The translations under genes and the position numbers were made by a program. The notes below the pieces were generated by a model that saw nothing but the letters and a program-made list of their open reading frames with translations, made no database searches and was not told where the DNA came from. Positions 8,179-16,059 of a stretch of DNA of 19,123 nt are shown in pieces. Every line of letters begins with the position of its first letter. The first letter of the stretch is position 1. Location of the stretch: assembly GCA_002450295.1 (NCBI GenBank), contig DJYX01000095.1, positions 1 to 19,123 on the forward strand, written 5' to 3'. The stretch comes from Deltaproteobacteria bacterium UBA6967 (lineage in GTDB: Bacteria; SAR324; NAC60-12).

Positions 8179-9780
8179 TCAATCTTCATTCTCATCCCAA
8201 AAACCAATACGAATACCCAATCCTTCTGAACGGCCCCGCCGAGAAACCAATTCTGAGTCAGACCTCGTGACTCTTTGTGAATGACGGAGACTCCATTCCA
8301 AGAGTTGATAATTGAGTTCACGATGGATTTTGGAATATCCAGCATCATCTCCAAGATCATTAAGCTTCATCGGGTCCTCCTGCAAATCGAAAAGCACCGG
8401 ACGATACCCGATTGTATGAATGTATTTCCAACGTTGAGTGGTGACCATGTAGATGCGAGCTTTTTTGGGGTCTGCATTCAGTAGTGAAGATGTTGGAGCA
8501 ACGGAGTAATCGTATTCGCTAATGGCATATTCTCGAATTGATTTGCTGGAGGTGTTTTTTAGCAAAGTCTTTAGAGAATGCCCTTCAAGAATATGATCAG
8601 GGAAAGTCCCTCCCAAAGCCTCGATGAATGTGGGAATCAGATCTATTGATTCAACTAAGTCCGATGATCTTGAGCTACGCGAGCAATTGGCCTCTGGGGA
8701 TGGATCACGAATGATCAAAGGAATCTTTACGGATGGTTCGTGAAACCAGTCTTTCTCACCCAACCAATGATCCCCGAGATAATCCCCGTGATCTGAGGTG
8801 AAAACGATTAATGTTTGATCATAGGATCCTTGATCTTCCAGGAACTGAAAAAGCCTGCCGAGGTGATCATCTAACTGTTTCACAAGGCCAAGATATGTTG
8901 GCAAAACTCGATCCCGGACTTCATTTTTTGAGAATGCTCTGCTCACTCGAATTTTGGTAAGTGCTTCATAGATTGGGTGGGGATTCTTCAATTCATTTTG
9001 CGATCTTATTGCTGATGGTAGTTCAAGATCTCGAAATAATTGATGGTAGGGAATTGGTGCAATGTAAGGCCAATGAGGTTTGATGTAGGATAAATGAAGA
9101 CACCAAGGTGCATGGTCATGTTGTTTTAGAAATTCAATCGCACCATTTGTTGTGTAGGCCGTTTCTGAATGCTCTTCTGCAACCCTTGCAGGTCGCTGAG
9201 CATGCTGCATGTACCAACCTTCCAAAACCTCCCTATTCTCTCCCTCCGCTGAGTTTGCCCAATCATTCCAGGGGTTCTGACCAGGATAGCCGATCTCATT
9301 CAAATATTTTTCGTAGGTTTATTTGAGAGGATTGTATCTTCCTCTGGGTCCTTCAGGATAAAGCCCTTCCATCCGATCAAAGATCTGGAAACCGCATTGT
9401 TGGAGTAACTGGCCAGTTGAAGATTCCAGTTCAATGCCTAATCGTTGTATGCCAGCGATATCTGGATAGAAATGAGTTTTGCCGACAAGCCAGGTTGATA
9501 AGCCTTGCTCTCTAAGAAAATCCCCTAGAGTGATCTCCCCTACTTTTAGAGGGATTCCATTCCAAGTAGCTCCGTGTGACTGGGAATAGCGACCTGTGTA
9601 GAATGACATGCGGGAAGGTCCACATATGTGAGATTGACAATAGGCTCTGTCGAAAGTGACGCCTTCCTTGGCTAATCGGTCAATGTTTGGAGTTGAAACC
9701 AGGGAATTTCCATAGCAGGACAAACAGTCCCAGCGAAGTTGGTCTACCATGATGAACAATACATTCCTTGGACGGGTCAT
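8179..9780 (-). pseudogene. Sulfatase / phosphonate monoester hydrolase-type gene interrupted by an in-frame TAA
   Basis: Alkaline-phosphatase-superfamily sulfatase read on the minus strand from ATG 9780 to TGA 8179. It would be about 533 codons, but codon 154 (9319-9321) is TAA. Both halves lie in the same frame and match the family. The first 153 aa carry metal-binding Asp13 (IMVDQLRWD) and the formylglycine motif CGPSRMSFYTGR with Cys53. The remaining part carries TSDHGDYLGDH (Asp330/His331 in full-length numbering) and GEKDWFHEPSVKIPL. The five residues between the stop and the next possible start (TTG 9303) also look coding (TYEKY). No Shine-Dalgarno sequence precedes TTG 9303, and neither half has the full active site. 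It is therefore probably a recent nonsense mutation, a strain variant or a base-call error. If functional it would hydrolyse a sulfate or phosphonate ester. The precise substrate class is uncertain. Confidence 0.85.
9319..9321 (-). other. In-frame premature stop (TAA) in the sulfatase gene
   Basis: On the minus strand the reading is ...TAC AAT CCT CTC AAA TAA ACC TAC GAA AAA TAT TTG AAT..., that is YNPLK-stop-TYEKYLN. There is no frame change on either side, so one substitution (from AAA, CAA, GAA or similar) explains it. UAA is not used for selenocysteine or pyrrolysine, so programmed recoding is unlikely. Confidence 0.9.
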
Positions 9781-9817
9781 TGGGTTTTTTCTCTAAATAA
9801 AAGATTAAATATCTGAA

Positions 9818-9823
9818 ATTATA
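9818..9823 (-). promoter_or_regulatory. Candidate -10 element for the sulfatase gene
   Basis: A perfect TATAAT is present on the minus strand, 38 bp upstream of ATG 9780. The hexamer 17 bp further upstream (AACAAT, at 9841-9846) is a poor -35 match. The surroundings are very A/T-rich, so a chance match is quite possible. Confidence 0.25.
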
Positions 9824-10370
9824 TTTTATTTTTTGTAATGATTGTTGATTTTCAAAGATAAAGAGACTGACTAAATTATCGTTCCAACTGAGGTTTGTCC
9901 GGGGGTGAATGAGAGGATTTCACTGCAATGATCCACCCTCCAGCGACGTTAAAATCTCTGTAAATGAACTGAGATTTCGGGATGATATAAAAATGCACAG
10001 TTCGTAAAAGATACTGAAATTACTTAAAGAAAATCAGTTGATGAGGCTGTCTAAGATTTATTGATGTCCAATTATCAAAAAGCTGAGAGTTGGAAACTAA
10101 AAATATTGTGACAAAAAAGTAAAATTATTGATTTTTCTCGCTATTTTTTTCTCCCCCCGATCTCCTCACACATATTCTTTGACTCATTTATCATATTGAT
10201 ATCGTAACGGCTTGAGGAGTGGGCAGCTACAGATAAACGAAAGGTTTCTAAGTAATTTTCAGATTAAATATATTTTTGAGAATTTAATTGGAAGTTCCTC
10301 TCATTCTCAGGAGTCAGTCTGAAAATCTGAAAGTTCACTTTAGAAATTCAAAGGCATATCTAAATCAATT

Positions 10371-10376
10371 AGGAGG
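10371..10376 (+). promoter_or_regulatory. Strong ribosome binding site of the sigma-factor gene
   Basis: AGGAGG ends 5 nt before ATG 10382. It is the best Shine-Dalgarno match in the window, and it fixes the start of the sigma factor. Confidence 0.8.
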
Positions 10377-10381
10377 GAATT

Positions 10382-12037
10382 ATGGAAGCTCTACATTTTG
10401 TAAACGCAGAACACGATACCAATCACCATCTTGGATTTTCTGGAGTTTTAGAAGCCTCTGATTCAAGTGTCGATGAAGAAAATTACGGCACTAAATCAGG
10501 TAAGTCATCTGCTCTGGATAAGGAAAAATCTTCGATTCAGGAGGCTTTTCAACTCTATGTAAAAGATGTCAGCAGGTTGAATCAGCTTGACCGCAAACAA
10601 GAGTCAGCACTAGCCAAAAAAATTGAATCAAATCGTCAAAAGATTGAAGAGATCCTTTTTGGATCAAAACTGGTCTTTGATGAAATCCAAAACTTGGCTC
10701 AACGACTGGAGAACGGAGAGATCACTATTCGTCAAATTACTGTTGTTAATGATGATGACGAGTTTGAGATGGATGATGAGAGCCGAGTTGAGTCCTTGGT
10801 TCAGCAACTTCGTCTGGTTACTGATGATTTCACTTCAAGGCAAATGATCAAAAAGTCTGGTCAAGCTACAAAATTAAACCGATTTGAAAAGGAAGAGATA
10901 GATAAATTATCCAAGAAAATCCATTCGCAAATTCAGTGGATTTCTTTCAATCAAAATCAGATTGAAAAATTCACAGATTTGCTTGTTCAACAAGCTCGAG
11001 AAATCGAATGTGCAAGCGAGCAAATTGCTGAGCTTGAACAATCTCAGAGAGTGGACTCAAAAAAGCTTCTCAAGACTATGCAGAGTTGGGAGGCAGCAAA
11101 TAAGGCTGGAGATGTCTCAAAAGAGGCGAGCCTGCAAATGGAAATTGAGGATTTTTCAGGACAGTCATTTAAGGCAGTCTTTCAGGAGTATCAATTGCTG
11201 GAATCAGCTATGAAGTGGAAAAGAGATGTGTTTGAACAGACTGGTCAGGATGAAAAGGAATTTTTATCCCAAGTGATGAAATTACAGAAATCTCTAGAAG
11301 TCATGAAGACAGCTAAAAACCGTCTAATGGAATCCAATCTTCGGCTGGTCGTTAGTATTGCCAGAAAGTACCTGCATTGTGGGTTAGGGATTGAAGATCT
11401 GATCCAGGAAGGCAATTTGGGGCTGATGAGGGCTGTCGATAAGTTCGATTACGAGCGGGGCTGCAAACTATCCACTTATGCAAGTTGGTGGATTCGTCAG
11501 TCGATGTCCAGAGCAATTGCCGATCATTCGAGAACCATCCGGATCCCAGTGCACATGATTGATAAAGGTAAACGTGTAATGAAGATCTCTCAGCAGTTGG
11601 GAATGGAATTGGGACGTCAACCAACACTTGCTGAGGTGGTTGAACGCAGCAAGATGCCAGAAGAGCTTGTTCATGAATTGTTGCACAACATGAATGATCC
11701 TCTTTCGATCGATAAACCCTATGGAAGTGAGGAGGGAAGCACTCTGCAGAATGTGGTGCCAGATCAAAATGCAGTAAATCCTCTTCAAACTATGATGAGA
11801 ACAGATCTGACAGAGGTTATTGAGGAGATGCTGACACAGTTGCCTCCACGTCAGGAGAAAATTGTCAAAATGCGCTTTGGCATTGGTCACAAGCGGGAGT
11901 ACACACTCGATGAGATTGGCAAGGAATTTAAAATTACGCGTGAGCGGATCCGGCAGCTACTTTTTCAAGCGCTTGTTAAATTACGACATCCTTGCCGAAG
12001 CAATTTTCTGAGAGACTATCACGTGGAGGGCTGTTGA
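10382..12037 (+). CDS. RNA polymerase sigma-70 factor, RpoD/SigA architecture
   Basis: Sigma factor of 551 aa (E. coli RpoD has 613). Region 1.2 is at about 51-82 ([15 protein letters not shown]). A long charged helical non-conserved region spans about 85-305. Regions 2.1-2.4 are at about 311-392, including [18 protein letters not shown] and [21 protein letters not shown], with the DNA-melting Trp369/Trp370 and -10-reading Gln373 conserved. Region 3 is at about 393-470. Region 4 is at about 475-540, with the -35 helix ITRERIRQ intact but followed by [15 protein letters not shown] in place of the usual IEAKALRKLRHPSRS. There is no recognisable region 1.1, only a short acidic N-terminus. It stands alone, without the dnaG neighbour common for the housekeeping gene. 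It may therefore be a second RpoD-like (group 2) sigma, but it could also be the primary one. Confidence 0.9.
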   Translation: MEALHFVNAEHDTNHHLGFSGVLEASDSSVDEENYGTKSGKSSALDKEKSSIQEAFQLYVKDVSRLNQLDRKQESALAKKIESNRQKIEEILFGSKLVFDEIQNLAQRLENGEITIRQITVVNDDDEFEMDDESRVESLVQQLRLVTDDFTSRQMIKKSGQATKLNRFEKEEIDKLSKKIHSQIQWISFNQNQIEKFTDLLVQQAREIECASEQIAELEQSQRVDSKKLLKTMQSWEAANKAGDVSKEASLQMEIEDFSGQSFKAVFQEYQLLESAMKWKRDVFEQTGQDEKEFLSQVMKLQKSLEVMKTAKNRLMESNLRLVVSIARKYLHCGLGIEDLIQEGNLGLMRAVDKFDYERGCKLSTYASWWIRQSMSRAIADHSRTIRIPVHMIDKGKRVMKISQQLGMELGRQPTLAEVVERSKMPEELVHELLHNMNDPLSIDKPYGSEEGSTLQNVVPDQNAVNPLQTMMRTDLTEVIEEMLTQLPPRQEKIVKMRFGIGHKREYTLDEIGKEFKITRERIRQLLFQALVKLRHPCRSNFLRDYHVEGC

Positions 12038-12060
12038 ACTTTTTGTCAACTCTAGCAAGT

Positions 12061-12083
12061 GGGGTTGATGTTCAATCAACCCC
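12061..12083 (+). terminator. Terminator hairpin between convergent sigma-factor and macro-domain genes
   Basis: GGGGTTGA (12061-12068) pairs perfectly with TCAACCCC (12076-12083) around the 7-nt loop TGTTCAA. On the + strand TTACTCATTTT follows, a modest U-rich tail. The hairpin lies 23 bp after the sigma stop and 9 bp beyond the stop of the opposing gene (12093), so it can serve both convergent transcripts. Confidence 0.65.
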
Positions 12084-12092
12084 TTACTCATT

Positions 12093-13790
12093 TTAAAGGG
12101 GAAACTGCTTACCGTCATTGAGGCTGCTTCGATGTGCATAGCGGAAAGCCTTGTAGTGCAAGGTTGAATGCTGGATCTGATCTAAGCAGAAAGTTTCACG
12201 ATTATTCGTTACTCGACTATACTCATAGGTTAAGAATGGATGGAGTGATAATAAGTCTGGGCTATTCGCACTCTGTAGATAAAGGCGGCCACTTTTAAGA
12301 TGCTGTCGAAGCTTCAGCGTTTCACTTGGAGGTACAAAAAATCCCCCCCGTAGCCGCTTGATTGAATAACTCACCTCCTCCCCAAGATCGCCTGAGAAAT
12401 CACTGATTTGATCAATGAAAAGCAACTCATAAGACGTTATTGGCTCGCTGTACTTACACATCTGTACCCAAACTGGTAGGACTAATTCCAACCAAGCACT
12501 AGCGTGTCCGGAATCTGCATTCACGGGATCGTGGATACGATTGCGATAGCTGACCAATTGTTGCAAGGCTTCAGACAAGCCACTCCATTCTCCACGTTCT
12601 GTAATCCAGGCTCTGGGGACCTCCCGAACCAGCTGTCCACAAAAATCTGCATCGTAAAAAGCTTTGGCGATTCTTTTCCCGACCCATACCCAACTACCAT
12701 CTGTCATCGGGCCTTGACGAAAGCGATGACGTAATTCTGAATTTAATTCTTCTGAAAAGCAGCCAGCGTGAAGATACTCTGCACAGATCAGCGCTGAAAA
12801 ATATTTTGAAACGATCCCAATTGCATTCAACATGTTGATGTGGCAGCGATTCGGGTCTGTTTCAGCCATTCTCAAATTTTGTGCATAAGCCAAGGGTGAG
12901 GGTAAATCCACTCTTGCCCAAAGATCGATTGGTTGGGATTGTCCCCAATTAGCCCCAGGTGCTTGGGATTTCAGTTCCTTATTTTCAAGAACCAACTCCT
13001 CAATTTTTCGGAGTAAGCGTTTTTCTCGCTGACGAAAAGTTTGTAATTGTTTTCTGAGTTCTTCTATCTCCTTTTCAAGGATTCCTCTTTCAGGCTCACT
13101 CCCTAAAGTTGGATTATTAGAAACAGGCGATTCACTGTCAGTTTCTGCTAAAAATTCTTCCCAGTCTTCTTCTGAGGCAAAGTTTTTTCCTTTCGCAAAA
13201 TCCCAATCTATGTCTTCAATCCTTACTTTAAGAGCTTGAAACACTTGTTCATCTAAGGTGACTACTTGAATTTTCTGCAAGTGATTTGTAGGAACTTCTT
13301 CCAGGAATTGATGGAGCGTTCCCAAAATAACATCTGCCATCAAACTAGTGGGGAATCCTAATGATCCAGAGCCGATCAAGGGGATTGCAATAGACTTCGC
13401 CTTAAATTCTTCACAAGTAATGATCAGGTTGTTAAGTCCTGCACGGATTGCATCGATAACAAGTTCTTGTACGATTTCCCAGAATTCCTGATCTCCCTCC
13501 TCAAGATGAGCATCTCGACTCATCTCTTCCCATGAACGGTGTGTTGCCAAATGAAAGATCCACCGACAGGGCAACAAATCTCCTTTCGTTACGCAGACAG
13601 TCCCCAGAGGTACTGGAAGTTCAAGGTTGGGATCGTGCAATAAAGCTTGCTGAATTCTTCCTTCAGTAATTTCTTGGATGCTCTTCGAAATTTCAGAATA
13701 GCCAAGATGCATTTGGTTATTGCATGAATTGACGATAGCATCGACATCCAATTCGGTGATATCACCCAGAACGGCTTGCAAGCGCATCAT
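12093..13790 (-). CDS. Macro domain, coiled coil and HEPN-like C-terminal domain protein
   Basis: 565-aa predicted cytoplasmic protein. Residues 1-190 form a macro domain: LGDIT (8-12), DAIVNSCNNQMHLG (17-30), and a conserved second ADP-ribose loop, IPLIGSGSLGFP (136-147). The first loop lacks the usual GGG (it reads GYSEIS), so hydrolase activity is doubtful and ligand binding more likely. An acidic linker (191-235) leads to a coiled coil at about 236-275. Residues about 300-450 are helical, with KYFSALICAEYL and SYRNRIHD (414-421), reminiscent of the RN-x-x-H signature of HEPN-like domains in bacterial conflict proteins. A final beta-rich segment contains LLSLHPFLTYEYS. AAGGG just upstream (13791-13797) supports ATG 13790 or the adjacent ATG 13787. 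It diverges from a Nudix-containing gene. The macro assignment is firm, the HEPN-like one tentative, and the biological role unknown. Confidence 0.82.
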   Translation of the reverse strand: MMRLQAVLGDITELDVDAIVNSCNNQMHLGYSEISKSIQEITEGRIQQALLHDPNLELPVPLGTVCVTKGDLLPCRWIFHLATHRSWEEMSRDAHLEEGDQEFWEIVQELVIDAIRAGLNNLIITCEEFKAKSIAIPLIGSGSLGFPTSLMADVILGTLHQFLEEVPTNHLQKIQVVTLDEQVFQALKVRIEDIDWDFAKGKNFASEEDWEEFLAETDSESPVSNNPTLGSEPERGILEKEIEELRKQLQTFRQREKRLLRKIEELVLENKELKSQAPGANWGQSQPIDLWARVDLPSPLAYAQNLRMAETDPNRCHINMLNAIGIVSKYFSALICAEYLHAGCFSEELNSELRHRFRQGPMTDGSWVWVGKRIAKAFYDADFCGQLVREVPRAWITERGEWSGLSEALQQLVSYRNRIHDPVNADSGHASAWLELVLPVWVQMCKYSEPITSYELLFIDQISDFSGDLGEEVSYSIKRLRGGFFVPPSETLKLRQHLKSGRLYLQSANSPDLLSLHPFLTYEYSRVTNNRETFCLDQIQHSTLHYKAFRYAHRSSLNDGKQFPL

Positions 13791-14126
13791 ACCCTTACGA
13801 TGAAAATTATTTTCTTAGTATTGCTGCTTGGTAAGGGAAATGCGCTTTTAACGGACTGAAACAATTGGTTTCCAGAAATGAAGTTGTTGTTTTTGGTATG
13901 CAAATTTTGATAGCAGGGTGAAGTTACAATTGCACCCAACTTGTGTCAAGAATTTATCACTGGCATCATTTTCTGATGATTAGCTAAGCCGACGACTGCG
14001 TCAATGAAATCTGTTCATACCCCGAAATTACGAACCGGGAGTTCTTAGCTAACAGAAAATTACTTGTAGAACTCTATCCGATTAAATTTTTGAAACCATT
14101 AAAATTATATTTTGAAAGAAAATGCC
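13791..14126. promoter_or_regulatory. Shared divergent regulatory region of the macro and Nudix genes
   Basis: This 336-bp non-coding stretch serves two genes pointing away from each other. For the macro gene (minus strand), TTACCA (13829-13834), a 17-bp spacer and AATAAT (13806-13811) form a plausible promoter whose transcript would begin just before the AAGGG ribosome site. The 8-bp perfect palindrome TTAGCTAA occurs at 13980-13987 and 14045-14052, 65 bp apart, and could be a regulator site for both genes. A small CATCA/TGATG inverted repeat lies just left of the first copy. No convincing -35/-10 pair was found for the Nudix gene. Confidence 0.35.
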
Positions 14127-15767
14127 ATGGCTGAAATCAACAAGATTTTGGAACTTTTGCCTGATAGATTACCTAGAATTGCTGAGGAAGGTCCGTTCCT
14201 GACTACAGTTTCATCGAAAGAGTTGATTGATTTCATTACAGAGACCCTTTCCTTGAATAAAGATTTTGTTGAAGGTGTTGTCATGATGCTTCAACAAAAT
14301 TGGGAAGCGATGGGCCTCCTGGATTCAACGAAGCTCCGGGAAGGGCTTTGGCAATTTTCTAGTTACCCGGCCAATCTCATGGCTCGTTCTCTCTTGGATA
14401 GTTTGGCAACACCAAGACCTCAATTTTTTGAAAGTGGCTGGTGGCATAATGAAAGTTACCTAGAACAACAGCGAAATTTACTGATCGAGGTTGAAAATCG
14501 TAGAATTCACTTTCATAGAGAACATCGACCAGCCCCGATACGTCAGGTGCAGGTAGCTTGGGCGTTGATTAAAATTGAAAACAGCCTCTTGTTTAATCAT
14601 CGGGAGGATCGTGAGCGGAAAGCAAATCCAAACCATGTACTGATCGGGGGGCGCCTTAATTTACATGACTTGGAGAAAGCCTTCCCAGAATCAACCATCG
14701 AAGAGCGTCTAGTTTGGCAACAAACTGCGGATGTAAACCACATCCTCCAAGCACTTCCCCATACTTTATCAAGAGAACTGAACGAAGAGTTGGGGCTGCT
14801 ATCACAGCATTATCAGGCTGAGTTACACCAAACACTTGATAGCTATGACAAGTTGGAGGGTGCACGCGCCAATCATGCTTACACTAAATATCAAATTTAC
14901 TGTTTCACAGTTCAATTAAATCAAACAGGCTTTCAACAGCTTTGCAGGAGACAAATCGAGTTGCCAAAGGGCCAATTGGTTTGGGCTACCTCGGACGAAA
15001 TTCTTATTGGAAAGCAGGGAGATCGTAAGTTTTTTGTGGATGCTTGGCGAGAGAGTGCTGGCAAATCATTTTGGCAACAACTTGAGGATGTCCCCCAATC
15101 TATGGTCACGGCTGATTTAGTGGAAGAGCAGGTTGATTTGCCTTACGGCCCCGAAAGTTCTTTGCTCTATGGCCGTAGTGGACAAGAACAATCATTGGAA
15201 ATCGAGTTGGACGAAAGGCAGCAGTCCTGGTTGATTGGCCTGGCATGGGTAAGGCTACATCAGGCTATTTTCCCTCTCGAGGACATTCCTGATTGGATCC
15301 AAATTCATCCGCTTGGTTGGTTGGAATTGGATGAAACGAAGGAGACAGAAAGGGAAGAACTAAACAAGCTCGCAGAAATATTCAGAAATGCAGGTCTCCC
15401 AATTGTTGAAGGGAGCGATGCGGGTTGGTTTCGGATGTCGGTAAGTAAAGACCATCTCTATTTTGCTGAAACTTTTTTTACGCTCCGTCCCTATCACGAG
15501 AATGACAAATACGAACTACATTTGCTCGTCCCTGATCTAAAAACTCCGATCGGTGAGCTTCCCGATTGTTATCTCTCTATTCGTGGAATTACCCCCACGG
15601 TGTATCGGGATATGGTGAAAGTTTTAAAGGGACTTCCTACCGATGAACTCGGGGACCCGAAGCGATCCTTTCGCGAACAGCTAACTAAGCACGCCCAACC
15701 TCTGGGCTTGCGGATACCCATCCGAAATGACGGGTTTAGCTTCTATACTCAATGTGAAACTCTCTGA
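14127..15767 (+). CDS. Large protein with embedded Nudix hydrolase domain
   Basis: 546 aa from ATG 14127. An upstream in-frame TTG at 14112 would add five residues but has no ribosome site. Residues 1-120 are helical and unassigned. The segment at about 140-285 has Nudix features: strand VAWALIKIENSLLFNHR, then VLIGGRLN, then RELNEELGL (216-224), which fits REUxEExGU with the three metal-binding Glu residues at 217, 220 and 221. The box is expanded: the glycine pair (174-175) lies about 41 residues before Arg216, against about 14 in the standard motif. The C-terminal 230 residues (acidic, Trp-rich, with a late LSIRGITPTVYRD stretch) match nothing I recognise. Nudix enzymes cleave nucleoside diphosphates linked to another group, such as ADP-ribose. 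The divergent macro-domain neighbour suggests an ADP-ribose-like ligand. Confidence 0.72.
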   Translation: MAEINKILELLPDRLPRIAEEGPFLTTVSSKELIDFITETLSLNKDFVEGVVMMLQQNWEAMGLLDSTKLREGLWQFSSYPANLMARSLLDSLATPRPQFFESGWWHNESYLEQQRNLLIEVENRRIHFHREHRPAPIRQVQVAWALIKIENSLLFNHREDRERKANPNHVLIGGRLNLHDLEKAFPESTIEERLVWQQTADVNHILQALPHTLSRELNEELGLLSQHYQAELHQTLDSYDKLEGARANHAYTKYQIYCFTVQLNQTGFQQLCRRQIELPKGQLVWATSDEILIGKQGDRKFFVDAWRESAGKSFWQQLEDVPQSMVTADLVEEQVDLPYGPESSLLYGRSGQEQSLEIELDERQQSWLIGLAWVRLHQAIFPLEDIPDWIQIHPLGWLELDETKETEREELNKLAEIFRNAGLPIVEGSDAGWFRMSVSKDHLYFAETFFTLRPYHENDKYELHLLVPDLKTPIGELPDCYLSIRGITPTVYRDMVKVLKGLPTDELGDPKRSFREQLTKHAQPLGLRIPIRNDGFSFYTQCETL

Positions 15768-16001
15768 GTTAATAACACTTTCAGACCCAACTCCATGGAA
15801 AGGGTGAGGAAATCTAGTTCTTACCATAGAAGACCCTCCTACTTCGATTTCACTTTCATCTGAATCAGAAAATTTTTTCTTTTGAAAAAAATGGAATCTA
15901 AAAATCTTTAAATCTTCTTGAAAAATAAAATCTAAGCTATTGTTATAAATAAATTAATTTTTTTCTGATTTAAATTAATTCTCCTAATATTAATTTTTAA
16001 T
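15768..16001. other. A/T-rich intergenic region upstream of the DeoR-type repressor gene
   Basis: It holds the end signals of the Nudix gene and the promoter of the repressor operon. The only structures seen are an imperfect GGTGAGGAA/TTCTTACC hairpin near 15804-15825, and a short TCTG/CAGA stem (15859-15869) followed by AAATTTTTTC, a weak terminator candidate. TTGAAA (15919-15924) and TATAAA (15944-15949) are promoter-like, but 19 bp apart. TAATAT just before the operator is another possible -10. The run from about 15870 to 16000 is extremely A/T-rich. Confidence 0.35.
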
Positions 16002-16040
16002 AATGTCCGAATGAACATTTTAGTTGCGCATCTGAACATT
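16002..16040 (+). promoter_or_regulatory. GlpR-like operator with a second half-site
   Basis: AATGTCCGAATGAACATT (16002-16019) is an 18-bp near-palindrome with one mismatch between 7-bp arms. It resembles the E. coli GlpR operator, whose half-sites contain TGTTCG and CGAACA. A second copy of the half-site TGAACATT stands at 16033-16040, exactly 21 bp (two helical turns) from the first at 16012-16019. It lies 20-58 bp before the start of a DeoR/GlpR-family gene, so autoregulation and control of the downstream transporter operon are likely. Confidence 0.55.
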
Positions 16041-16059
16041 CTTTGGCAAGTTCCAAATC

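Larger units (their letters stand above)
9781..10381. other. 600-bp A/T-rich non-coding region between sulfatase and sigma-factor genes
   Basis: This divergent region must contain the start signals of both flanking genes. Over the sigma gene the only firm element is the Shine-Dalgarno sequence at 10371-10376. TTGACT at 10179-10184 resembles a -35, but no good -10 stands 16-18 bp downstream. The 11-mer AGATTAAATAT occurs at 9802-9812 and 10261-10271, one near each end. GGGTG and CACCC near 9903-9957 could close a large loop. No tRNA, riboswitch core or convincing terminator was recognised. A 32-codon frame (9909-10007) is open, but I do not call it a gene. Confidence 0.4.

Noticed and set aside
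8139..8360. Short minus-strand open frame at the 3' end of the sulfatase gene
   Set aside because: Overlaps the sulfatase reading frame, which carries the real family motifs.
9301..9303. TTG as an independent translation start for the sulfatase C-terminal half
   Set aside because: No ribosome site upstream, and the fragment would lack the catalytic Cys and first metal ligand. A broken gene is the simpler reading.
9319..9321. Programmed recoding of the in-frame stop
   Set aside because: The codon is TAA, which is not used for selenocysteine or pyrrolysine, and no stem-loop was seen just downstream.
9909..10007. 32-codon open frame preceded by GGGGGTGA in the long intergenic region
   Set aside because: Short, no recognisable composition, and it lies in A/T-rich non-coding DNA where such frames arise by chance.
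10179..10207. Sigma-70 promoter from TTGACT upstream of the sigma gene
   Set aside because: No acceptable -10 hexamer at 16-18 bp spacing.
15873..15890. TTTTTTC/GAAAAAA hairpin as terminator of the Nudix gene
   Set aside because: Only A/T pairs apart from one, so the stem is weak, and no T run follows it.
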